64,000 nucleotides of DNA from Musa acuminata AAA Group (Eukaryota > Streptophyta > Magnoliopsida > Zingiberales > Musaceae). The notes under the pieces were generated by a model. The model was given only the letters and a program-made list of their open reading frames with translations, ran no database searches and had not been told where the DNA came from. A program made the translations under genes and the position numbers. Positions 21,835 through 31,591 of the stretch are shown piece after piece. Numbering within the stretch: position 1 is the stretch's first letter; every line of letters starts with the position of its first letter. The DNA lies in contig NC_088345.1 of NCBI RefSeq assembly GCF_036884655.1, positions 26,081,501-26,145,500 on the forward strand. The letters run 5' to 3'.

Positions 21835-22373
21835 AATAAGCTTCACGAAAAATGACTTGTCCATTTCCTTTCTTTTGTGGATTTAATTTCTTCTTCAATT
21901 CAAAATGATCCATTAAAGTATAACTTATTATCTTGAGGGAAGCAAACAAAAAAAAAAAAAAAGGGACGGGGAGGAAGAAAATTTTTTTTCTTTCCTCCAC
22001 GGGATGCCAGCGGTGACACCGCCAGATTTGGCGGTTGCACCGCCTGAGCGCTCGGGCGCCAGGCGGTGACACCGCTCGGTTTGGCGGTGGCACTGACCGA
22101 GCGACCCTTATTAACCCGAGGGGTTAGGGCCAGCGGTGACACCGCCCCCAACCCGAAGAGAGAGCTCTCAAAACCCTCTCCCATTTCCTCTAACCCTCAT
22201 TCTACCTCTTAGAAGCATTGGAGAAGGATTCTTGGTGGTCCAAGCCTTCCATCTCTCAACATAATCTCCATAAGGTAACACTTGAAATCCCTCTTTTTGG
22301 TATCTCATTCCCTCTTTTCCTTACTCTTTCCCTTGCTTATTTTTCACAATTTCATCATCATCTTGTCTAGATA
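21835..22373 (+). other. spacer between pol and third ORF with five palindromes
   Basis: An A-run at about 21948-21962 is followed by five GGCGGTGACACCGCC-type copies at about 22010, 22030, 22062, 22083 and 22132, the same motif as in the LTR. A possible intron lies at 22275-22370: AG|GTAACA donor, T-rich run, TCTAG acceptor four bases before the ATG. This suggests a spliced or separately initiated mRNA for the third ORF. No ORF here is convincing. Confidence 0.6.
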
Positions 22374-23420
22374 ATGGCTCCCAAGAGATCAAAAGGAAAA
22401 AGGATTGAAGGAGATTCATTTGACCATGATCTTTTTAGATCAAAAGAGGTAGCCCTTAGTTTTCCAAAATTTGAAAAACGAGTTATCCATAAGGGAAAAT
22501 ATGTTGATTTGGATGAACTAGAAGACTTAGATCACATTAGGTGTTTTGCACACCTAGAAGCTCTACCTCTACTACAACTAGATGAACCAATCTATCCGCG
22601 ATTAGTTAGATTGTTCTATGCCAACCTATATGAGGACGATGATAGCCTAAGCACTTACCTTCTAGGAACACCCATTAGAATATTTGACAGCACCATTTGT
22701 GAGCTAATTGGCATAACTGAAAAAAATAGAGGATGCTATTTTAAAGGTAAATGGGACATCAACTCAATAGGAGCAACCTATACCGAAGCCGTAGAAACAA
22801 TTTTTGAAAATCCAAACCTTGACTTCCTACCCAAGAGCTGTGAACACTTACTGCCTTTCAACTCTAAAATTCTTCATCACATTATCACAAGGATCATATT
22901 CCCCAAACAATTTCATCTTGACGAAATAAGTCAAATAGAGCTGAGTACCATGTATTGGATAATGACCGGTCAGCATAATTGTTTTGGGTACTCAATTCGG
23001 CAACACATGCAGGATATTATGGGCAAGGATACTATGTTGCCATATGGGAGGTTAATCACTAGATTTCTTCATGCCTATGACATTTGCATCCCACCTGATG
23101 AAGAATCTATTCAAAATGATAGATATAACATAATAAATAAAAACCTGCTGAAAAGACTTAGGTGCACCTTTAGCAATGACATATGGGTTAGGCAGCCTAG
23201 AAGGACGGATCCAATTCCTCCACAAATAGAACAGCCCGAAACACCAATTCTTGTGGGAAATGAATCTCCTCCTCCTAGTCCTTTTGGCGCAGCACCTTCA
23301 GCTCCTATTTCCTTTTCTGAAGATCGCATAATGGCGGAACTGTCTCAGATCAAATCACAGCAAGAACAAATTCAAAATCAACAAGTTGAAATTTTGAAGA
23401 CACTACGACAAATGAATTAA
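22374..23420 (+). CDS. third ORF of N: plant transposon-associated domain protein (348 aa)
   Basis: The ATG at 22374 has a G at +4 and begins MAPKRSKGKR, a basic, possibly nuclear-targeting start. The body (about 45-250) has the layout of the plant-specific 'putative plant transposon protein' family (PF20167-like): PRLVRLFYANL at about 76-86, a GTPIRIFDSTICELIGI strand-helix, LLPFNSKILHHIITRIIFP, an IMTGQ segment, and MLPYGRLITRFL. A Pro-rich linker (about 268-310) leads to a C-terminal Q-rich coiled coil (about 320-348). I see no signal peptide, transmembrane segment or furin site, so it is not an obvious envelope protein. The position matches the extra ORF of some Sireviruses. Function unknown. 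The family call is by recognition only. Confidence 0.7.
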   Translation: MAPKRSKGKRIEGDSFDHDLFRSKEVALSFPKFEKRVIHKGKYVDLDELEDLDHIRCFAHLEALPLLQLDEPIYPRLVRLFYANLYEDDDSLSTYLLGTPIRIFDSTICELIGITEKNRGCYFKGKWDINSIGATYTEAVETIFENPNLDFLPKSCEHLLPFNSKILHHIITRIIFPKQFHLDEISQIELSTMYWIMTGQHNCFGYSIRQHMQDIMGKDTMLPYGRLITRFLHAYDICIPPDEESIQNDRYNIINKNLLKRLRCTFSNDIWVRQPRRTDPIPPQIEQPETPILVGNESPPPSPFGAAPSAPISFSEDRIMAELSQIKSQQEQIQNQQVEILKTLRQMN

Positions 23421-24144
23421 AAAATAGATATCATGTATCAGCACTGTGGATTACCTCCTAAGGATTAAATTGATGTATCTTTTTATTATGTTCTGTTTGC
23501 TTTTAGATATCAGCACTATGGATTACCTACAACAAGTTTGTCATCTATTAAACGATACTTGATAACTACTGTTTTGATCTACATGATTTCTCTTGGATAA
23601 ACTATTTCTGGCAAATTTGAATGATGAACCTTGTTTACTGTTAAATGCTAAATTTTTTTTTATAATAAATTCGCTGGCTTGTCTCTTTTTGTTGATGACA
23701 AAGGGGGAGAAGTGATGACTAAGTGATCACCTACACCATAATGATAGCATAATGATAGCATGACTTATATGGATCACAAAAACTTATGTGATATGAATGA
23801 CTTATATGCCTTGCAAAATCCTTGAAAATATCACAAGAATGATTGATCATATTGAAAGCATGCCTTACATCTACATCATAAAATTTATATTGAAAATCTT
23901 TATCTTCTGTCGTAGTAAAATTCGTCCATCTTCATTTAAATTATGATTTTCATAGAAGTTTCGTACTTACTATTGTTTATTAAGGATCACGATAAGCTCT
24001 ATGGTTAGAACTTATCGGGTTATGCTTGAATCCAATGGGATGGAATTCAAGTATTGTTTATCTTCTCATAATATGGCATATAGATAGGGGGAGTTATGTT
24101 TAACTCCGTCATCAATTGATTGTCATCATCAAAAAGGGGGAGAT
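23421..24144 (+). other. 3' untranslated region of N with repeated polypurine tracts
   Basis: Non-coding and AT-rich. An imperfect repeat (ATCAGCACTRTGGATTACCT) lies at 23438-23457 and 23508-23527. The Sirevirus signature TTTTTGTTGATGACAAAG runs into GGGGGAGAAG at 23686-23712. A second purine tract ATAGGGGGAG is near 24085 and the terminal one is at 24131-24144. ATAATGATAGC is tandemly repeated at about 23741-23761. Confidence 0.75.
24131..24144 (+). promoter_or_regulatory. polypurine tract of N
   Basis: AAAAAGGGGGAGAT directly adjoins the 3' LTR start TGTTGAATC. Confidence 0.9.
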
Positions 24145-25382
24145 TGTTGAATCTCGGATTTTGATGATAAAATCAATTGATGGGTTATTTAATCTAATCC
24201 ATATTATTGAGTTAAGTGTGCAGGATTAACTACGATAAACAGAAAACACAAAGCAAGAATACCAGAGTCAAGTTCGATGAACGTTTAAGAGTCCGAAGAA
24301 TCGTCGGAGATGCTGATGGAACCAACCGAGAAAGAATCGGGAACCTGTTGGAAGTTCGCCGAAGAGATCGTCGGAGGTTCGCAGAGATCACCGAGAAGTC
24401 TCGGCTACTCATTAAAGTCATCACAAGTTCAGGAGCGTGCTTGAACCCCGTCGGAAGAAGTTCATCGGAAAGCTCGCCGGAACAAGACTTGACGTTTGCG
24501 GTTGATAAAATTGCTTAGGATGTGTTTTGTTATGTAGTTCACTTGTAATTAGGATTAGGATTAAGAAGATAATCCTATATCCTGGTTAGGAGCCAATTGG
24601 GCCCGAGTTCGGACTAGTTTAGGCCAAGATTGAAGCCCAACTAGTGGCTGAAAACACTGTAGTCGGGCTGAAAACACTGTGGGCGGTGGCACCGCCTGGC
24701 TTGGCGGTGGCACCGCCCAGCACCTGAGAGCTGGGCGGTGACACCTCCTGGGCTGGGCGGTTGCACCGCCCAGCACCCGAGCGCTGGGCGGTGGCACCGC
24801 TTGGCTGGGCGGTGGCACCGCCAGCATCGGGAAACCAAAGAGAATTCAAATTTGGAGCCCAAATTTGAATCCTCTTGAGGCCTATAAATACCCCTCAAAA
24901 CTCAGCTGAGAATACAACTTTTGAGCAGCAATTGATTGAGAGAAAGCTCTTAGAAAAGGTCTTAGAAAGTCTAGTTTTCAATTTGCTAGTGTTCACCTCA
25001 TTCCTTCTCGAAAATCTGTAAGAGAGTGAACCGCTTGTAAAGAGTTGTAAGAGGGGTATTTGCCCTTCCATTTCAAGAGAGTTGCTAGTGGAAGGTGAGA
25101 GCCTCATCGAAGAGGGGCCTCGCAAGTGGAGTAGGTCATTTGACCGAACCACTCTAAAATCAGCGTGATCTCTGGTTTGCATTTCATTACTGCATTTATC
25201 TTTCTGCAAACCTTTACTTTGCTAAGTTCACTGCCCTCATCTTATTACGTACGCTTTCAATGCAATTAAGACGATTTCATACGAAACATTATTTTTATCG
25301 TACGAAAGATTTTCTAAAACCGAAGTTTTATTCCGCTGCACTAATTCACCCCCCCCCTCTTAGTGCCGTTCCGATCCTAACA
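24145..25382 (+). mobile_element. 3' LTR of N
   Basis: 1,238 bp, nearly identical to 15941-17177. The differences I noticed are mainly transitions, plus one extra C in the terminal C-run. Followed by TSD GCGAT. Confidence 0.95.
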
Positions 25383-27448
25383 GCGATATCCTATGTCTCA
25401 TCGGTATGAGACCTCTCTTGGAATTTTCCATGCCAAACCTTTTGACAATGGTTTCTATGTACCTGGACTGGGACAAGCCAAGCATCCTCTTGGATCTATC
25501 TCTATAGATTCTAATCCCCAAGATATAAGATGCTTCCCCTAAGTCCTTCATGGAGAAGTGTCTAGATAACCAAGCCTTTACTGTGGATAGCATTCCTATG
25601 TCATTCCCAATGATGAGGATGTCATCCACATAAACACCAAAGAGGTGATAGCGCTCCCACTTACCTTTCTGTATACACAAGGCTCATCTTCGTTCTTAAC
25701 GAAGTCATAAGATCTGATTGCCTCATCAAATCTTATGTTCCAACTTTGGGAAGCTTGCATTAGTCCATAAATGGATCTAAGCAACCTACACACCTTATCT
25801 GGGCAGTTCTTGGAGACGAATCCCTCAGGTTGCATCATATACACCTCCTCCTCGAGGTTCCCGTTGAGGAATGCGGTTTTCACATCCATATGCCAGATCT
25901 CATAATCATAGTGTGCTGCAATAGCCAATAGAATTCTGATGGATTTTAGCATTGCTACGGGTGAGAAAGTTTCATCGTAGTCAACACCTTGCCTTTGACG
26001 ATACCCCTTAGCCACTAGCCTTGCTTTATAGGTCTCTACCTTTCCATCTACTCCGATCTTTTTCTTAAAGATCCACTTGCAACCGATGGGTACAATACCT
26101 TCAGGCGCATCAACTAAGTTCCAAACTATATTGGAGTACATAGAATCCATCTCAGAATTCATGGCTTCTTTCCACTTCCCGGAGTCTATACTCATAATAG
26201 CCTCCTCGTAGGTCTGAGGATCAATATCCTCTACATCCTCTGCTCTAATATGTCCTACATATCTCCCAGGAGGATGGGATACTCTATCAGACCTGCATAA
26301 AGTTGATACTTGTGTATTAGGTACCTGAACAGACTCGGGCTGTAGAGTGGTGCTTGAGCTTGGTTCTCCAACCTCGCTCAATTCTATCATTCTCCCACTA
26401 TCTCCATCAAGAATGTGTTCCTTCTCAAGGAACATTGCTCTCTTAGCTATAAAGACCTTTTTGGTCCTCGAGATGATAGAAATAATACCCACAAGTTTCC
26501 TTGGGGTATCCCACAAATTTGCATCGCTCTGTCCTTGATTCTAATTTATCGGGGTTGTGTCTTTTAATATGGGTAGGGCAGCCCCAAATCTTAACAACCT
26601 TAAGATCATGCTTCTTCCCTTTCTATATCTCATATGGTGTAGACACTACCGACTTAGTTGGAACTCTGTTCAGAAGGTAAGCTGCGGTTTCTAGGGCATA
26701 TCCCCAGAATGAGATGGGTAGGTCAGCGAAACTCATCATGGACCGTACCATATCTAATAACGTACAATTTCTCCTTCCAAAGACACCATTGAGCTGGGGT
26801 GTATAAGGAGGTGTCCATTGGGATAATATCCCATGGTCCTTGAGGAACTAAGTAAACTCTGTACTTAAGTACTCACCTCCTTGATCTGATCGAAAAGTTT
26901 TGATACTCTTTCCAGTTTGGTTCTCCACCTCATTCCTATACTCTCTGAATTTCTCAAAGGTCTCGGACTTGTACTTCATTAAGTACACATATCCATACCT
27001 TGAGAAATCATCAGTAAATGTAATGAAGTAGGAGTAACCTCCAATGGCATGAGTTGACATGGGTCCACATACATCACTATGTATGAGTTCCAACAACTCA
27101 ATGGCTCTCTCTCTAGTTCCACTAAATGGAGAGTTGGTTAATTTTCCATGAATGCAAGGTTCACAAGTTGCATATGACACGTAGTCGAATGGATCTAGAT
27201 ATCCATCATTTAGCAACTTTTGAATCCTTCTTTCATGGATGTGACCTAGCCTACAATGCCATAGGTATGCACTATTCACCTCATCTCGTTTCCTCTTAGA
27301 CACTTACATTCATGATATGTGGAGTAGTGTCTTGCATAAACAAACCTTTATGCAATATTCCTCTCGTCAATCTCCCCTTAGCTTTGCTAGAATTTACAAT
27401 AAATTGTAGATGTGATAAGCAATATTGGTATCCAATACCAATGCACTA
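25383..27448 (-). pseudogene. F2-A pol: protease, integrase and most of RT
   Basis: Minus strand. The protease site reads D-T-N at 27424-27432 where D-T-G is expected, so the catalytic motif is lost. GAG-pre-integrase (CRLGHIHERRI, CEPCIHGK) and the integrase core (HSDVCGP, RSDQGGEY) follow. A stop just after EFT at 26848-26850 and further changes break the integrase C-terminus. The RT covers EAMNSEMDS, CKWIFKKK, QRQGVDYDETFSPVA, MDVKTAFLNG and YVDDILIIGND. A frameshift at about 25600-25680 separates the RT halves. RT is cut at 25383 by N and resumes at 15940. Confidence 0.88.
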
Positions 27449-28309
27449 TCACAAAAATCTAACAATTGGAGATTGATCATGAATGTACTTTGAAGCTTCA
27501 CCAAGCTCCTTGTTTTGCCCTTTCTGCAAGGTAATCTTTGCAGTTCCTCTTCCAGTGCCCATCTTTACCACAATGGAAGCACTGGCCTTTGTCCTTTGCT
27601 GGGTTTTTCTTAGCAACCTTTGCTTTACCTTGTTTGACCTTGCCCTTTCCTTCTTAAGGGACCTTTCTGCTTTCCTTTTCTTTCTGGTCTCACTAGTGTA
27701 GAGAACTGGCTTCTCTTTCTTAATAATACTCTCTGCCTCCCTCAACATATTGAGGAGCTCTGGGAGAGTCACCTCAAGCTTGTTCATATTCAAATTCATT
27801 ATGAACTGTGAAAAGGAATCTGGTAGGGACTGAAGCACAATGTCCATACACAAGTTATTCACTAGGACCATTCCTAGACCTGTGAGTTTCTCTATCCACT
27901 CAATCATCTTTAGGACATGGTTCTGAACCGGTGTCCCCTCAGTCATCCTAGCGCGGAAAAGGCTCTTGGATATCTCATATCGTTGAGTCCTTCCCTGTTC
28001 CTCAAACAATTTACGGACATGTAGGAGAATGGATCTGGCATCCATCTTTTCATGTTGTCTCTGTAACTCTGGAGTCATAGACCCCAACATATAGCACTGA
28101 GCAAGATTGGAGTCATCAATGTACTTCACGTAGCGAGCGATCTCATCCTCGCTTGCCCCTTCTTCGGGCGTAGGCATCACTGTATCAAGGACGTACACGA
28201 TTTTCTCCGTTGTGAGAACAATTCTCAAGTTACGGAGCCAATCCGTATAATTTGGACCAGTGAGGCGGTTGACATCAAGTATACCACGTAAGGGATTTGA
28301 AAGCGACAT
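27449..28309 (-). pseudogene. F2-A gag with frameshift before the zinc knuckle
   Basis: The ATG at 28309 starts [14 protein letters not shown], a typical Angela-type gag N-terminus. The UBN2-type domain (about 60-200) contains [17 protein letters not shown] and [12 protein letters not shown]. After the Lys/Arg-rich stretch the frame has slipped: the zinc knuckle C-X2-C-X4-H-X4-C is intact but in another frame at 27540-27581. The reading frame therefore ends at 27449 with nonsense residues. Compare the F2-C gag at 38060-38373 and 50080-50612. Confidence 0.85.
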
Positions 28310-30098
28310 TTTCTGAAAATAAAGATGTAGCAGAAATGAATAACATGCAGATTTTGCAAGAAATAAACTATCAAGATATGGACTTCTATCTTAATATGCT
28401 CCCACTATTTTACTAACGAGTCACGCGACACCCTCAGCACGTGAAACGGAAGTCTCCGGTAGACTTCTAGTGGGGATCAGGATCCAATCAGCGTCTTAGT
28501 GTAACCTCGAGGGACTCAACCAATCACACTAAGCCTAAAAGATAGGCAACTCTTGCCGATCACAACTCCTTGTGATTCCCGTCCTGTTCGGCCTCCGAAT
28601 CACCATGGCCTCGAGGGACTCGACCAACCATGATGTTCGGTGAAGTCAACACCTTCGTTACAAGATGAGTCTGATTTGATGATATACCCTCGAGGGACTC
28701 GACCAAGCGTACCATGCCCTCAGGTCACCGATGACATCTCTATGTCGTAAGCAAGATAGCGAATCGCGATATAGGTGAGTCTCGAGGGACTCGACCAACT
28801 CAACCTACATCGGGAATCGGTTCCTACTTATAACGATGGAAGACCATATGGGTCAATCTAATTGCCTCACGTTTACCGACTTAATATTATCGAGAGATGT
28901 TTCTATAATTTCGTCTCCTAATATGACATGTCACACATATACATATTTAATATATATCTACATCGCATGCAAATATATATACATATCTATTATGTGTATA
29001 AGCAATCACATCAGATAATCATGAACCAAAACCTAATATGATTAGGCCCGAGCCAGTAGGCCTAATCACTCACATCAAGATCTATGTGTGCAACGGTGCA
29101 TCTCCATGCCCTATGATCGTCCATCTCGTCCTCGTCGGTTCCGTCGACATCTTGATGCATCTCCATGCATCACGATCGTCCGTCTCGTGGGTCCCGCTAT
29201 CGCATCCACGCTCCCGCTGCGCCTCCTCATGTGATTACAACTTAATCATAGGCACGCAGGCCCGACAATAAACGAGAAATATAATGGAGGTTCGCAGACC
29301 ACAACAATAATAATCACAAGTACACACATCACACGGTCCATGATCATCCGTCCACACATCATACATCACATGTATAAATAATCATCATCATGTAGGACTA
29401 ATAGATAATAATAAAAATAATAATCAACTAAACCTTTTAATTAATTACTATTTTCTGAAATCAGGGATATGTAGGGAATTTCTGAATTTATAGGGGTATT
29501 TTCGTAATTTGGACAAAAGATAGAAACTGGAATTTCTCAAATTCCGAGGGGCAAAATTGTCTTTTGCCCAGAAAACCCTAATACCCTACTATCCTTTGCT
29601 GTTGCCGCCGCCCTGCTGGCGGCGGCCTGTGCGGCGGGGCGAGGGCGCTGCCCTCGCCTGCAGGTGGCACGCCCGCTGGCGGTGTTGCCGCTGCAGGTGG
29701 GCTACCCCGCGGGCGGTTCTGCCGGCGGGGCAACGCCCGCAGGCGGTACTGTCCCGCCGGGCGTCCGCCCCTGTGGGGGGGGGGGGGGGGGGGGGTTTCG
29801 CCCGCGGGAGCAGCGGCGACAGGCGTCGCTGCCCTACGGCGGCAGACTCTGCTGCCCTGCGGTGCCTCTTCCCATGGGCTGCCGGCCAGCAGGCCGCCGG
29901 CCGGCTGCTGTAGGCACAGCGCTTGCGCATGCGCCGACGTTGTGCTACCTGCCTTCGGATGCGCTGCACGCACTTAGATCGAGGGCAGCAACTGTTGCAA
30001 CCCTTCCTTCTTCTTTTTTGCGTCAACAATTTTGACGTCAAAATTCTTCCTAAACACAACGCACGTAGTTCAAAACCAATCATTCGCACGAACAACCT
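28310..30098 (-). other. 5' leader of F2-A
   Basis: About 1.8 kb lie between primer-binding site and gag, with no supported ORF. From high to low coordinates it holds: a very GC-rich part (29590-29960) with a G-run of 21 at 29775-29795, an AT-rich microsatellite-like stretch (about 28930-29000 and 29390-29460, ATA/ATAATA words), and four spaced CTCGAGGGACTCGACCAA copies (28506-28798). The same order is seen in the F2-C leader. Long leaders are usual in Angela-like elements and would hold packaging signals, but none can be identified here. Confidence 0.7.
28506..28798 (-). repeat. four spaced copies of an 18-mer in the F2-A leader
   Basis: CTCGAGGGACTCGACCAA, or one mismatch from it, occurs at 28506-28523, 28610-28627, 28689-28706 and 28781-28798. 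Spacing is 79-104 bp. F2-C has the same four at about 57540, 57645, 57724 and 57816. Confidence 0.85.
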
Positions 30099-30112
30099 GG
30101 CTCTGAAACCAC
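30099..30112 (-). promoter_or_regulatory. primer-binding site of F2-A
   Basis: The minus strand reads GTGGTTTCAGAGCC beside the LTR end, one base off the initiator-Met tRNA complement TGGTATCAGAGCC. Confidence 0.8.
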
Positions 30113-31591
30113 TATTGGGAAATCATTGGGGGTGACATCATATGCGCAGCGGAAGAACAAGAAAACAAAAATCCCCCATTCCCAAAAAGATGTTCGTCGT
30201 CGTGCGAAGATTGGTGCGCAAAAAAATCTACAAAACACAAAACTGCGTATAGAGATTGTGTTACCTAGGGAGATTGTGTCCTTCCTTAGGAGAGAGTGAA
30301 GGAGGTCAAGCGTCCTCCTCTCTAGCGGTGATCCACACAGCAGGGTTGCGACGACGCTCCTCAAAACTCCAGGCCTACTCTGAGGTGGAGAGGGAGAGGA
30401 GAATAGGAAAGGCAAGCAAAGACTCTAGCCTATGAGGCTGTGAATCCCTCCTATTTATAGAGATCCCGTGTCAAACCCTAATTGGTCCTTCCCTAGTGGG
30501 TATTGAATCTGCATCCAATCAGACAAGGGCTCCATCGGATATCTCATATCCGAACCTCTACTCATCGCAATGCCTACCATATGTGTGTGACCCTTTAGGC
30601 CCAATATCGAGCTGGTCATAAGTCATACCTGTTAGAACTCCTTCTAACTCGGTGAATTATTATCTTTGTAATACTTCACTCGACTCATTGACTACGGACG
30701 TACTAGGCCACTACGCCATAGTCCCCAGACGATACAGGGGAATCCAATCCATTGGACCTGTTTATCCTCAGTTACCATGTACCTATAGTCCCTCATCCAT
30801 CTAATATCCCAGAGACCGTATATCGAGCATGGTGCTATCAGACCCATACGGTTTCTACTCAAGTCTCGCTCTAATCGGATTCTCCCGGAGAACTCTTTCT
30901 CTCTCAACCCGAATGACCCTGGCCAGGGATTTGTCTGAGCAAGAACACATAGGATATTCCTCTTATGACGCCGAGAGTGGATGATCCTCTGTCGACACTC
31001 AATAGCCCTCGTAAGGTCGACTACCACTCCCAATGACCAGCTGTACTAGATCTGGGATAGCCAAACCTATAAGTCTGGTATCAAAGAGTGGAGCACTCAT
31101 ACAGGACATCCTTGGTGTCTCAAGTCTAAGGACCAGATACACCACTAGGACTACGGAATCGCTGTCTGACAATAAGGCATCATCAACCATCCAGCATTCC
31201 GTAAGCGGATCAATCAATGAACTCATTCTCCAATGAGCACCTGTATTGTATCCCTAGTGTCCCTACACGAGTAGCTTTGAGACTAGCTGCATCCATCATA
31301 TGGACGGGTATACAGCACACCAGTCTATCCGGTTATCACGATATCCCTCTCGAGTAACCTATGACCGGGATTATTTAGGATATGTGTTTAAAGGTGAATC
31401 GATCTCATTATCGTGATCTCATCACGATCCGATTCCCATTGCACAAATCCAAGGACATCACAATATATATATGCATTTATGCAATAGTTATAAAGTGATA
31501 TACGTCAAAATATAATAAGCAAAAAGATTCTGTATCAAGTCACACGTGCCATCACTCACGTGATTGGCTTGCTGGGCACCTATGACTAGCA
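30113..31591 (-). mobile_element. 5' LTR of F2-A
   Basis: 1,479 bp. The plus strand begins TATTGGGAAATC (TG changed to TA) and ends CCTATGACTAGCA, followed by TSD AAATC. It is very similar to 13699-15193. A minus-strand TATAAATA lies near 30454-30461. Confidence 0.9.

Larger units (their letters stand above)
15941..25382 (+). mobile_element. complete F1 Sirevirus N (9,442 bp) with third ORF
   Basis: It has 1,237- and 1,238-bp LTRs with TG/CA ends, TSD GCGAT, a primer-binding site, gag, pol, a third ORF, repeated polypurine tracts and a terminal polypurine tract. By eye the LTRs differ at about ten positions plus one base of the C-tract, so insertion is recent. All three ORFs are free of frameshifts. 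The only interruption is one UAG between gag and pol. It inserted into the RT of F2-A. Of all copies in the window it is the best candidate for recent activity. Confidence 0.95.
13699..31591 (-). mobile_element. F2-A, Angela-like copia inserted in the F2-C LTR
   Basis: It has both LTRs (13699-15193 and 30113-31591), pol, gag, a long leader and a primer-binding site, all on the minus strand. Without the nested element N it is about 8.4 kb. The coding parts are broken by stops and frameshifts. Integrase and gag ([24 protein letters not shown]) resemble the Angela/BARE lineage. The lineage call rests on recognition, not on a tree. Confidence 0.88.

Noticed and set aside
22374..23420. Third ORF of N as a retroviral-type envelope gene
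   Set aside because: No signal peptide, transmembrane segment or cleavage site is visible. The sequence looks like a soluble plant transposon-associated domain.
29557..30095. Several long overlapping ORFs in a GC-rich block (also 58540-58970)
   Set aside because: The block is the non-coding leader of F2 elements. Open frames on both strands follow from high GC, and the frames are not shared between the two F2 copies.
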